Positions 13,619 to 21,842 of a stretch of DNA of 34,600 nt are shown here, in pieces (the stretch's first letter is position 1; each line of letters starts with the position of its first letter). The translations under genes were made by a program, and so were the position numbers. The DNA is from Dokdonella_A sp014338185. GTDB taxonomy: Bacteria; Pseudomonadota; Gammaproteobacteria; Xanthomonadales; Rhodanobacteraceae. The notes beneath the pieces are model-generated. The model made no database searches and was not told where the DNA came from. It was given only the letters and a program-made list of their open reading frames with translations. The stretch spans positions 1-34,600 of the forward strand of contig SZOS01000033.1 of assembly GCA_030263295.1 (NCBI GenBank). The letters run 5' to 3'.

Positions 13619-16468
13619 TCAGTTGAAGCCATCGCGGAAGATGCCGTCGTGGAAGGCGGGGCCGCCTTCGAACAGGATGCTGTGCGCGGTGGCCGGGCGA
13701 TAGCTGCCGAACTGGCCGTTGTCGAGCGTGAGCTGCCAGCTGTCGGGCGCGACCTGCTGCGCGCGCTCGCTGAAGTCATGCCAGCCCATGCTGGTCGGAT
13801 CGCCCGGGATCGCCGGTCCGTAGAAGCGCAGGCTGTAGCCGGCAGTGAAGCTGGCACCATGGAACTTGAGCGTGACCCGGGCCTGGTCGCAGTCGGTGAT
13901 CTCGAAGCGTGCGAGCTGGTGCGGATAGGCGTAGTTGTCGCCATAGTCCGACACGTCATGACCATGGTAGGCCGCGTACATCGACTGCACGTCCACTGCC
14001 TGGCTGCAGTCGCCGCTGAGCGGCGTGACCGCCACCGTGAAATACGCGTCGCCGTGCGGCGCCATCAGGCCATTGCCGCCGCTGGTGCTGGGCAGGGAGC
14101 CCACCGCGGCCTGCTGTGCATCGGCCGTCCCGTCGTAGTTGCCATCGCCGCCATTGGGCGCCGCCTGCTCGATGCTGTCGGGCACGCCATCGGCGTCGGC
14201 ATCGGCAAGCTGGGTGAGGCTCCACACGCCGCTGTCGGTGCCTGCGTACAGCACGCTGGCATCCACCGGATCCAGGTGCAGCGCAGTGGCTGAACCGGCC
14301 GGCAGGCCCACGCTGATCGAGGTCCACGAGGCGCCGCTGTTGACGGACTTGTAGATGCTGCCGGGATTGGCCGGGCTGCCGGCACCGGCCGCGTACAGCA
14401 CGGCCGGATTGGTGGAATCGACGATGAGCGCGCGCACGTCGACCGAGGTGATGCCGGTGCTGGCGTTGCTCCAGTTGGCGCCGCCGTCGGTGCTGTGATA
14501 GATGCCGCCACTCGCGCCACCCCCCGTGCCGAGGTCGACCACCGAGCACCACAGTTCCTGCGGGTTGTTCGGGTTGATCGCCAGGCTCAGCACGTCGAGC
14601 ACCGTGCTGGCCGAGCCGGCGCGGTGCGGCAGGCCGTTGCTGCGCCACACCCAGCTCGCGCCGCCATCGGTGCTCTTGTAGACGCCGGACTGGATGGTCG
14701 GCGAGGCCACGGCCGTGGTGTCGAAGATCGCGGTGGTGCCGACATACAGTTCCTGCGGATTGGCAGGGTTGATCACGATCGGCACCACCAGCAGGTACTG
14801 GTAGCTCGCGGCGCCCGGGTCGATCGGTTGCGGAATGCCGGAGTCGGCGCTGGTCCAGCTGTCGCCACCATTGCTGCTCTTGATGACGCGGAACTGGTGG
14901 ATGCCGCCGGAGCTTTGCCCATTGGCGGTCGCATACAGCGTCTGCAAGGGGCCGCTCGTGCATGGGCCGGACGGCGGCGGGCTCGCGCACGAGCGCGGAT
15001 CGAGCACGAGACTGCGCACGGTGCCCACGAACGGCGCCGGGGGCGAACCCGCGCTCGGCAGGCCCGCGTCGATCGAGTTCCAGGTGTTGCCGCCGTCGAT
15101 GCTGCGGTAGATGCCGCCGTTCTTGGGGCCGATGTCCCAGGGTTGGCCGGCACGGCCGGTGGCGTAGATGCGGGTACTGCCGATGCCGCCGGACCGCGTG
15201 GTCGGGTCGATCGTGACCGAGCGGATCTGGTAAGCGGCCAGGTTGGTATTGGCAGGCGCCCACGAGGTGAACGGCAGGCCGGGGCCGGCGTTATTGCCAC
15301 GAAACAGCGCGGGCGAGGGCGTGAACGGGTCGCCGTAACCCGCGAACAGGCGATGCGTGCTCGCGTCGTGGAACATCGCCAGCGCGCGCACGTTGACCGC
15401 GGCGAGGCCGTCGTTGCGCGCGGTCCAGCTGCTGCCGTTGCTGGCGCTGAAATACACGCCCGCGTTCCTCGTGCCCAGCCACAGCTGCGGTGTGGTCGGG
15501 TAGTTTGGATGCAGGGTGACGCGCGTCACCACCGCCGGCGCGCCCGCGATCACCTCCAGCCCGCTGTTGTGCGGCGTCGCGGTCGCGCCGCCATCGGTCG
15601 AGCGCAGCAGGCCGCGACTGCCGATCCACACCGTGTTGGCCACCAGTGGGTCGGCCTGCACGCTCTGCACGGTGCCGTCGCTGCTCAACAACGGCCCGGT
15701 CCAGTTCATGCCATCGTCATCGCTGCGATACACCACGCCGTCGATGGCGGCATAGATCACGCTGCCGGCGCCGAAACTCACATCCACCACGACGCCGTAG
15801 AACGGGCTGCTGCCGCCAAGCGTGAGGCGGCCGGTCCAGGTCATGCCACCGTCGCTGCTTAGGTAGAGCGTGTCCGGGTGCAGGGGGTCGCTGGTGTCGG
15901 CGTAGCCGGTTCCGGCCACCACACGCAGCGGGTTGGACGGATCGACCGCGATTTTCGCGATCGGCACGCCGAGCGGCAGGCCGGAATTGCTCGGCAGGAA
16001 GCTGGCGCCGCTGTCGTTGCTCACCAGCACGCCGTCGACGTAGGTCGCGACCAGCAGCTTGCCGGTGCTGCCCGGCACGTCGACGATGTCGTTGGCCAAG
16101 CCGGTGGCGAAGGTGTAGCCGGTCAGGGCCCAGTTGTCGCCACCGTCGGTGCTGCGGTTGATGCGGCCGAAGCCGTCGACCAGCCACAGGGTGGCCGGTG
16201 CGTCGGCATCCATCGTGAGCATGCCCACCCAGCCCACTTCGGCGGTCAGGCCCGCTTCCTTGCGTGTCCAGCTCACCCCGCCATCGCTGCTGCGGAAGAT
16301 GCCGCCGCTGGTGGCGGCATACAGCACGCCGGGTACGGCCGGATTGGCGAACAGGCGATCGATCTCACCGCCGTGGGGACCTTGTGTCGTCCACACGCCC
16401 GGTCCGGCGCTGGCAAGACCGCCCAGGGTGCTGGCCAGCAAACACGCTGCGAGTCGCGAAATGTTCAT
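13619..16468 (-). CDS. Secreted Asp-box beta-propeller protein (sialidase/VPS10-like) with choice-of-anchor-U-like C-terminus
   Basis: 949 residues. Signal peptide at 1-21 (ends GGLASA). Residues about 25-750 are a long series of Asp-box (BNR) repeats of the S-x-D-G-G-x-x-W type (e.g. SSDGGVSW, STDGGDNW, SIDGGNTW, SSNGGDSW, STDGGASW, STDGGANW). Repeats of this kind build the beta-propellers of sialidases, VPS10/sortilin and photosystem assembly factors. No sialidase catalytic Arg triad or RIP motif was recognised, so an enzymatic role is not claimed. From about 754 there is a Ca-binding-like DADADGVPDS, then DGNYDGTADAQQ and a beta domain resembling choice-of-anchor U. The protein ends HDGIFRDGFN. 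Export and surface attachment are likely. A candidate Clp site lies upstream. Confidence 0.85.
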   Translation of the reverse strand: MNISRLAACLLASTLGGLASAGPGVWTTQGPHGGEIDRLFANPAVPGVLYAATSGGIFRSSDGGVSWTRKEAGLTAEVGWVGMLTMDADAPATLWLVDGFGRINRSTDGGDNWALTGYTFATGLANDIVDVPGSTGKLLVATYVDGVLVSNDSGASFLPSNSGLPLGVPIAKIAVDPSNPLRVVAGTGYADTSDPLHPDTLYLSSDGGMTWTGRLTLGGSSPFYGVVVDVSFGAGSVIYAAIDGVVYRSDDDGMNWTGPLLSSDGTVQSVQADPLVANTVWIGSRGLLRSTDGGATATPHNSGLEVIAGAPAVVTRVTLHPNYPTTPQLWLGTRNAGVYFSASNGSSWTARNDGLAAVNVRALAMFHDASTHRLFAGYGDPFTPSPALFRGNNAGPGLPFTSWAPANTNLAAYQIRSVTIDPTTRSGGIGSTRIYATGRAGQPWDIGPKNGGIYRSIDGGNTWNSIDAGLPSAGSPPAPFVGTVRSLVLDPRSCASPPPSGPCTSGPLQTLYATANGQSSGGIHQFRVIKSSNGGDSWTSADSGIPQPIDPGAASYQYLLVVPIVINPANPQELYVGTTAIFDTTAVASPTIQSGVYKSTDGGASWVWRSNGLPHRAGSASTVLDVLSLAINPNNPQELWCSVVDLGTGGGASGGIYHSTDGGANWSNASTGITSVDVRALIVDSTNPAVLYAAGAGSPANPGSIYKSVNSGASWTSISVGLPAGSATALHLDPVDASVLYAGTDSGVWSLTQLADADADGVPDSIEQAAPNGGDGNYDGTADAQQAAVGSLPSTSGGNGLMAPHGDAYFTVAVTPLSGDCSQAVDVQSMYAAYHGHDVSDYGDNYAYPHQLARFEITDCDQARVTLKFHGASFTAGYSLRFYGPAIPGDPTSMGWHDFSERAQQVAPDSWQLTLDNGQFGSYRPATAHSILFEGGPAFHDGIFRDGFN

Positions 16469-16495
16469 GGAGCGTGCTCCCGATTGGATCAGTAC

Positions 16496-16524
16496 GGGCC
16501 CGGCCGGCGCGGCCGGCCGGGGCC
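16496..16524. repeat. Strong GC hairpin in the leader of the Asp-box gene
   Basis: Inverted repeat with 12-base arms, 11 of 12 paired, and a 5-base loop (16508-16512). It lies 28 bases before the minus-strand ATG at 16468. In the mRNA it would form a very stable stem-loop just upstream of the ribosome binding site. It could instead attenuate read-through from the upstream DUF457 gene, but no U-tract follows. Confidence 0.6.
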
Positions 16525-16542
16525 ATGGTCAAGGGAGGCTTG

Positions 16543-16571
16543 ATTGTGCCTCGTCGCAGGACAGGTGTTGC
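16543..16571 (-). promoter_or_regulatory. Putative activator-dependent promoter of the Asp-box gene
   Basis: Read on the minus strand, CACAAT (16548 to 16543) is a four-of-six -10 element. GCAACA (16571 to 16566) stands 17 bases upstream as a weak -35. The predicted transcription start is near 16535-16538, leaving a leader of about 70 nt that contains the GC hairpin. The weak -35 would suit a promoter that needs the upstream CRP-type site. Confidence 0.3.
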
Positions 16572-16591
16572 GAACGGATCGGGGCGGCCGG

Positions 16592-16607
16592 TGTGCACTG
16601 GTGCACA
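16592..16607. promoter_or_regulatory. Candidate Clp/CRP-type operator
   Basis: TGTGCACTGGTGCACA is a perfect 7+2+7 palindrome. It fits TGTG-N8-CACA, eight of the ten defined bases of the CRP consensus TGTGA-N6-TCACA. Xanthomonas Clp recognises the same consensus. Its centre is about 61-64 bases upstream of the predicted start, the class I activator distance. The regulator itself is encoded in this window (31483-32196). Confidence 0.45.
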
Positions 16608-16678
16608 GCTTAGGTGCGATGCGGGCGCGGTTTCGCGGCGCGCGCCTCGCTGCGCTGCCGCATGGCGTGGCCCGCGCG

Positions 16679-17893
16679 CTAGCGCACGCCGTCGAGCACG
16701 TCCGCGCGCGGCGCGCGCCAGGGCACGGCGCGCGGACAGGGCCCGGGCTGCGCCAAGCCGATCTCGGCAAAGCCGAGCGCGGGCTCGCGGTCGAAGCGCA
16801 GGTCGCCGATCACCTCGTGGCCGGCCACCCGCGCGAGCCACGGCACGCGCATGAACTGCAGTGCGGCCGCCGCCCGGCAGTCGCGCCGCGCGCTCGCGCG
16901 CAGGCGCGCGAGCGGGGTCTCGACCTGGCCGAACCATTGCAGCCGCGCATCGCTGCGCGCCGCCACCGCGGTGAGCGGCGCGGTGGTGGCGCTGCCGGCG
17001 CCGCGCGCCGGGCAGGACTGCGCCGGCACGTGCGCCGGTGCCAGTGACAGCAGCGCACGCTGTCCGACCAGCACCTCGTCCTCCACGCGCACGAGCAGCG
17101 CCTCCCAGCACAGCGGATCACCGGGCAGCGGCGTGAGCACGATGTCGACCAGCCCGTGGTCGGGCAACTGGGCGCGCAGGGCGTGACGCGCGTACGCGCC
17201 GGCCATCGTGAACGCCGCGATGGTGCCCAGCCACAGCGCCAGGCCACAGCCCAGCGCGAGGGACACCGGGGCCCGCGCCGCGAGCCACGCCAGCAGCGCG
17301 AGCGTGCCCGCCAGCGCCAGCGCCACCGCGGGTCGCGCCAGGCCGCTGGCCGCCGCCGCGAGCACGATCGCGCCCAGTGCGAGCGCCAGCAGCGTGCGTG
17401 CGCTGCGCGAGCGCAAGGTCGCCAGCAGCGGCGTGCCGGCCAGCCACAGCCAGGGCTCGACGATGAACAGGCTGTCGCCGTAGCGCCAGCGATTGTCGAG
17501 CGGCCACCATGGATGCACGCCGTAGCTGTTGCCGTAGTCCAGCGCCAGGTGCAGCAGCGGCCCGAGCAGCGCGATCGCACCGATCACGCCCCAGTCGCGC
17601 GCATTGGGCCGGTGGCCGCGCCAGTGCAGCCAGCCGCGCGCGAGGACCGCCAGCAGTGCGCCGGCGAGGGCGGCCGCCACCACGCTGTGGCTGTAGCCGC
17701 GATGGTGCAGCAGGTAGTCGAGCCGATCGTGCCAGCCCGAATCGAGCAGGTCCAGATCGGGCAGGTTGCTGCCCACCGCGGCCAGCACCACCACGAGCGT
17801 GCGCCGCGGCTGCAGCGGCATTGCGCCACCGCGCATGCGCGCGAGGCATTCGCCGAGCAGCACGCCGGCCAGGGTGTGCGAGATGTTGTCCAA
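16679..17893 (-). CDS. DUF457/YdjM-like membrane-bound metal-dependent hydrolase family protein
   Basis: 404 residues from a proposed TTG start. The N-terminus MDNISHTLAGVLLGE is the usual beginning of this family. The nearest ATG (17968) would add 25 basic residues with no family resemblance, so TTG at 17893 is preferred, although its Shine-Dalgarno is weak. The family metal-site landmarks are present: His6, NLPDLDLLD (43-51), HHRGYSHS (63-70) and HLALDYGNSYGVHP. These are interleaved with at least four membrane segments. A further membrane region (about 150-240) is followed by a soluble C-terminal domain of about 165 residues. Enzymatic activity has not been shown for most members. It diverges from gpmI. 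Confidence 0.8.
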   Translation of the reverse strand: MDNISHTLAGVLLGECLARMRGGAMPLQPRRTLVVVLAAVGSNLPDLDLLDSGWHDRLDYLLHHRGYSHSVVAAALAGALLAVLARGWLHWRGHRPNARDWGVIGAIALLGPLLHLALDYGNSYGVHPWWPLDNRWRYGDSLFIVEPWLWLAGTPLLATLRSRSARTLLALALGAIVLAAAASGLARPAVALALAGTLALLAWLAARAPVSLALGCGLALWLGTIAAFTMAGAYARHALRAQLPDHGLVDIVLTPLPGDPLCWEALLVRVEDEVLVGQRALLSLAPAHVPAQSCPARGAGSATTAPLTAVAARSDARLQWFGQVETPLARLRASARRDCRAAAALQFMRVPWLARVAGHEVIGDLRFDREPALGFAEIGLAQPGPCPRAVPWRAPRADVLDGVR

Positions 17894-18056
17894 CGGTTCG
17901 CGCCTGCGCGAGGGTGCGGCAAGCTTGGCAGCCGCGCGCGGCCGATGCCAGCGCACGCGCGGCAACATGATCGGTGGCTGTCCGGCCGCGAGTGCGAGCG
18001 CCGGCTCAGGCGCCGGCTTGGGCTAGGATGGCGTTTTCGACCTCGCCGAGCTGCTC

Positions 18057-19583
18057 GTGGCCCGACCCAAACCCGTCCTGCTGCTGATCCTCGATGGCTG
18101 GGGCCATCGCGACGACCCCAGCCACAACGCGCTGGCGCTGGCCACGCTGCCGAACTGGCGCCGCCTGCTGCGCGAACATCCGCACACGCTGGTCGATACC
18201 TTCGGTGAGCACGTGGGTCTGCCCCACGGGCAGATGGGCAACTCCGAAGTCGGTCACATGAACATCGGCGCCGGACGCATCGTCCACCAGGACCTCACCC
18301 GCATCGACGCCGCGATCGCCGACGGCAGCTTCGCCGCGAACCCGGCGCTGGTCGCCGCCTGTGATGCGGTCAGGCGCAGTGGCGGCACGCTCAACGTGCT
18401 CGGTCTGCTTTCGCCCGGCGGCGTGCACAGCAGCGAGGACCACATCCTGGCGTTGCTGGACATGGCCGCGCGCTCGGGTGTGCCGCGCATCGCGCTGCAT
18501 GCGTTCCTCGACGGGCGCGATACGCCGCCGCGCAGTGCACGGGCTTCGTTGCAGCGCCTGCTCGACAAGTGCGCGAGCGTGCCCGGCGCATTCATCGCCA
18601 GCCTGGGCGGGCGTTACTACGCGATGGACCGCGACCAGCGCTGGGAGCGCGTGCAGCTGGCATGGCAGGCGATCGTCGAGGGCAATGCGCCGCACTGGCC
18701 CGATGCGCTGGCCGCGCTCGATGCCGCCTATGCGCGCGGCGAGAACGACGAGTTCGTCAAGCCGGCGCTGGTGCGGCGCGACTGGGCGATGCACGATGGC
18801 GATGCGGTCGTGTTCATGAACTTCCGCGCCGATCGTGCGCGCGAGCTCTCGCACGCGTTCCTCGATGCCGGCTTCGACGGCTTCGCGCGCGGCCGCGTCC
18901 CGGCGCTGTCGGCGTTCGTGACGCTGACCGAATACGAGCAGGGCCTGGTTCCCGGGCACGCGATCGCGTTCCCGCCGCAGTCGATGCGCAACACGCTGGG
19001 CGAGTACCTCGCGGAGCTGGGCCTGCGCCAGCTGCGCATCGCCGAGACCGAGAAGTACGCGCACGTCACGTTCTTCTTCTCGGGTGGGCGCGAGGCCCCG
19101 TTCGCGGGCGAGGAGCGCATCCTCGTGCCCAGCCCCAAGGTCGCCACCTACGACCTCAAGCCCGAGATGAGCTGCCCCGAGCTCACCGAGCAGCTGGTCG
19201 AGGCGATTGGCTCGGGCCGCTTCGACTTCATCGTGTGCAACATCGCCAACCCCGACATGGTCGGCCACACCGGCATCGAGGCCGCCGCGATCGCCGCGGC
19301 GGAGGCGGTCGACCTCGCACTCGGGCGCATCGATGCCGCGCTCAAGGCCGTCGGCGGCGAGATGCTCATCAGCGCCGACCACGGCAATCTCGAGCAGATG
19401 GTGGATGAGCACGGTCAGCCGCACACCCAGCACACGGTGGGACCGGTGCCGCTGGTGTACGTGGGCCGACCCGCGCGCCTGAGCCATGGCGCGCTGCGCG
19501 ACCTCGCCCCGAGCGTGCTCACGCTCATGGGCCTGCCGCAGCCGCCCGAGATGAGCGGGCGCAGCCTCGTGCAGTTCGACTGA
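18057..19583 (+). CDS. gpmI: 2,3-bisphosphoglycerate-independent phosphoglycerate mutase
   Basis: 508 residues, normal for iPGM. Interconverts 3- and 2-phosphoglycerate in glycolysis and gluconeogenesis in the cytosol, using two Mn ions. The N-terminal LLILDGWGHRDD (9-20) supplies a metal ligand Asp. MGNSEVGHMNIGAG (60-73) holds the phosphorylated nucleophile Ser63. Later blocks LDGRDTPPRS, NFRADRARELS, YDLKPEMSCPELT, NPDMVGHTG and SADHGNLEQM are all intact. The start is GTG at 18057; the protein begins at the expected place, and no nearby ATG would give a sensible N-terminus. It heads the gpmI-envC-SGNH-ctp cluster. envC starts 2 or 8 bases after its stop. Confidence 0.96.
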   Translation: MARPKPVLLLILDGWGHRDDPSHNALALATLPNWRRLLREHPHTLVDTFGEHVGLPHGQMGNSEVGHMNIGAGRIVHQDLTRIDAAIADGSFAANPALVAACDAVRRSGGTLNVLGLLSPGGVHSSEDHILALLDMAARSGVPRIALHAFLDGRDTPPRSARASLQRLLDKCASVPGAFIASLGGRYYAMDRDQRWERVQLAWQAIVEGNAPHWPDALAALDAAYARGENDEFVKPALVRRDWAMHDGDAVVFMNFRADRARELSHAFLDAGFDGFARGRVPALSAFVTLTEYEQGLVPGHAIAFPPQSMRNTLGEYLAELGLRQLRIAETEKYAHVTFFFSGGREAPFAGEERILVPSPKVATYDLKPEMSCPELTEQLVEAIGSGRFDFIVCNIANPDMVGHTGIEAAAIAAAEAVDLALGRIDAALKAVGGEMLISADHGNLEQMVDEHGQPHTQHTVGPVPLVYVGRPARLSHGALRDLAPSVLTLMGLPQPPEMSGRSLVQFD

Positions 19584-19591
19584 GCGTGGGC

Positions 19592-20758
19592 ATGGCGCGC
19601 GTGCTGGCCGCCTGCGCGGGTGCCGCGCTCATGCTGGCCACGCTGGTGCAGGCGCAGGAGCCGGCCGAGGCGGCCCAGCGCAAGGCCCGCGAAGCGCAGG
19701 CGGTGCAGCAGCTCGAAACGCTGCGCGCGCAGATCAAGGTGCTGGCCGAGCAGCAGCAGGCGGCCGGCGACGAGCGCGATGCGGCCTCGCGCGCGCTGCG
19801 CGAGCAGGACCTCGCGCTGGCCGCAGTGGCCGCGCAAGTGCGTGCACTGGATACGCAGCTCACCGACCAGCAGCGCGAGATCGACCGGCTCGAGCGCGAG
19901 CGGGTCGAGCTCGAGGCCCGGCTGCTCGCGCGCAAGCAGGACCTCGCGCGCCTGCTGCGCTCGGCCTACGCGCTGGGCAACCACGAGGAACTCAAGCTGC
20001 TGCTGCAGCAGGACGACGTCGCCGCGGTCGCGCGCGTGCTGGCCTACCATCGCTACTTCCAGCGCGCCCAGCTGCACCAGATCGACGCGCTGCGCGCACA
20101 GATGCAGCAGCTCGCACAGCTGCAGGACGCCATCCGCGCGGCGCACGCCGGGCTGTTCGCCACGCGCGATGCGCGCAGCGCCGAGCAGGCCCGGCTCGAA
20201 ACCGAGCGCGGCGCGCGCGCGCGCCTCGTGGCCGAACTGGAAGCGCGGCTCAAGGCCCAGGGCGCGCAACTGGCGAGCCTTGGCCGTGACGAGGGCGAGC
20301 TCAAGAGCCTGCTCGAACGCCTGCGCGATGTGTTTGCCGACATCCCGGCACGCATCCAGGGTGCCGAATCGCTGGCTGCGCTGCGCGGGCGCCTGCGCTG
20401 GCCCGTCAGCGGCCGCATCGCCTCGGCCTTCGGCACGCGGGATGCGGCGGGGCGTCGCAGCAGCGGCGTGCTGATCGCGGCCAAGGCCGGCACGCCCGTG
20501 CATGCGGTGGCGCGCGGGCGCGTGGCGTTTGCCGACTGGCTGCGCGGCTATGGCCTGGTCATCGTGGTCGAACATGGCGACGGCTACCTGAGCCTGTACG
20601 GCTGCAACGAAACGCTGCTCAAGGAGGTCGGCGACTGGGTCGATCCGGGCGACGCGATCGCCACCAGCGGTGCGAGCGGCGGCCAGTCGACGCCGGGCCT
20701 GTATTTCGAGCTGCGTGCGAACGGCCAGGCGGTGGATCCGCGCGGCTGGCTGCGCTGA
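19592..20758 (+). CDS. envC: EnvC-like murein hydrolase activator (degenerate LytM/M23 domain)
   Basis: 388 residues. A signal peptide (1-22, ending LVQAQ) is followed by a long coiled coil (about 25-245, dense in Q, R, E, L and A) and a C-terminal LytM domain (about 265-388). EnvC recruits and activates the periplasmic amidases AmiA/AmiB at the division septum; it is not itself a peptidase. The metal ligands of active M23 enzymes are replaced here. The HxxxD position reads SSGVL, the tyrosine-motif region reads LYGCN where active enzymes have H, and the final HxH region reads LYFE. This matches the E. coli EnvC pattern and argues for an activator. A GTG at 19586 is an alternative start. Translation is probably coupled to gpmI. 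Confidence 0.92.
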   Translation: MARVLAACAGAALMLATLVQAQEPAEAAQRKAREAQAVQQLETLRAQIKVLAEQQQAAGDERDAASRALREQDLALAAVAAQVRALDTQLTDQQREIDRLERERVELEARLLARKQDLARLLRSAYALGNHEELKLLLQQDDVAAVARVLAYHRYFQRAQLHQIDALRAQMQQLAQLQDAIRAAHAGLFATRDARSAEQARLETERGARARLVAELEARLKAQGAQLASLGRDEGELKSLLERLRDVFADIPARIQGAESLAALRGRLRWPVSGRIASAFGTRDAAGRRSSGVLIAAKAGTPVHAVARGRVAFADWLRGYGLVIVVEHGDGYLSLYGCNETLLKEVGDWVDPGDAIATSGASGGQSTPGLYFELRANGQAVDPRGWLR

Positions 20759-20851
20759 GGGCGGCACCCGCGCGCAGGCGTGCAGCGGTCACGGTTTGTC
20801 CAGCGCAGCCGGCGCAGGCTGTGCACAGGTCGCCGGAACCGGGAGCGCCGC

Positions 20852-21742
20852 ATGCCATCGACCTCGCTGCTCAACACGCGCCGCGGCGAGTTTCGCCGCA
20901 TCTATGCCCGCCTGCGGCGCGATCGCGCGCTGTTCGAGCGCACGCCGATCGTGTGGTGCGAGGGCGATTCGTGGTTCGCCACGCCGCTGGCCATGAACCT
21001 GCTCGACTGGCTGGTGTGGCCCGCGCCCGGGGATGAGGCGCGGGGCGTGCCGCTGTTCGGCGCGGGTGGCCTGTTCTTCCGCGGCGAGCACAGCGGTGAC
21101 CTCGCGCTGGAGATGTTTGCAGCCGACGCGGTGCGCGATGCGGCCGACTGGTTCGGCGCGTTCGAGTTCGACCTCGTGCTGCTGAGCGCGGGTGGCAACG
21201 ATTTCGTGGGCAGGTTCCTGCGGCGGTTGTTCGAGCCGGTGACCTCGCCGCTCGACGTGGAGACCGCGCTGCAGCGCGTGACCGACAGCGGCCGCTTCGA
21301 GGCGGTCCGCATCGCCTACCAGCGCCTGCTGCTGGCGTTGCAGGCGGTGCGACCGGGCGTGCCCGTGCTCGCCCACAGCTACGACTACCCGCGCCGGCTC
21401 GGCCAGGCGGCGACACTGAGCCTGCACAACGTCGGCGTGGCCGCGCTGGTGCGTGACGAGGTCGGGCCGTGGATCGCGCCGGCGCTCGCGCGCGCGCTGC
21501 CCGACCCGGTCGACCAGCGCCGTTTCGCGCGCGGCCTCATCGATGCGTTCGTCGAACGCATGCTGGAGCCGCTGCGTGATGATGCCCGGACCCGCGGCGT
21601 GTTCGACTTCGTCGACCTGCGCGGCACCCTCGCCAGCGACGCGCAGTGGGCCGACGAGATGCATCCGACCAGCGCGGGCTTTGCGCTGCTGGCCGCGCGC
21701 TTCCGCAGTCGCATGCGCGCCTTGCTCGAGTTCAACCTGTGA
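20852..21742 (+). CDS. SGNH/GDSL-type hydrolase, cytosolic, substrate unknown
   Basis: 296 residues, no signal peptide or membrane segment. The SGNH hydrolase blocks are present: block I as EGDSWFATP with nucleophile Ser40, block III as SAGGNDFVG (Gly115, Asn116), and block V as ADEMHPTSAGF with Asp268 and His271. A Trp follows the catalytic Ser where most family members have other residues. The region 55-90 (GDEARGVPLFGAGGLFFRGEHSGD) should contain the block II Gly. Esterase, lipase or acyl-hydrolase activity is expected; the substrate cannot be read. The ATG has a Shine-Dalgarno (GGGAG, 20841-20845). The gene sits between envC and the S41 protease gene, two genes that are often adjacent in other Gammaproteobacteria. 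Confidence 0.82.
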   Translation: MPSTSLLNTRRGEFRRIYARLRRDRALFERTPIVWCEGDSWFATPLAMNLLDWLVWPAPGDEARGVPLFGAGGLFFRGEHSGDLALEMFAADAVRDAADWFGAFEFDLVLLSAGGNDFVGRFLRRLFEPVTSPLDVETALQRVTDSGRFEAVRIAYQRLLLALQAVRPGVPVLAHSYDYPRRLGQAATLSLHNVGVAALVRDEVGPWIAPALARALPDPVDQRRFARGLIDAFVERMLEPLRDDARTRGVFDFVDLRGTLASDAQWADEMHPTSAGFALLAARFRSRMRALLEFNL

Positions 21743-21842
21743 ACTGCGCACGATGACGGCCGCGGCATGCGCATGGGCATGCATGCGGCGTCCGCAGCCG
21801 CTGGCGTACACTCAGGGCCCCGTCTGGATCGCCGGAATGCCC

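Noticed and set aside
13619..16468. Functional sialidase
   Set aside because: Asp-boxes are present but the catalytic Arg triad, RIP motif and Tyr/Glu pair were not recognised; Asp-boxes alone do not show activity.
17995..18040. Direct repeat of GCGCCGGCT upstream of gpmI as an operator
   Set aside because: Two short copies in GC-rich sequence are expected by chance and no promoter elements line up with them.
19592..20758. Active M23 metallopeptidase
   Set aside because: The metal-binding His and Asp positions of the LytM domain are replaced, matching the activator EnvC.
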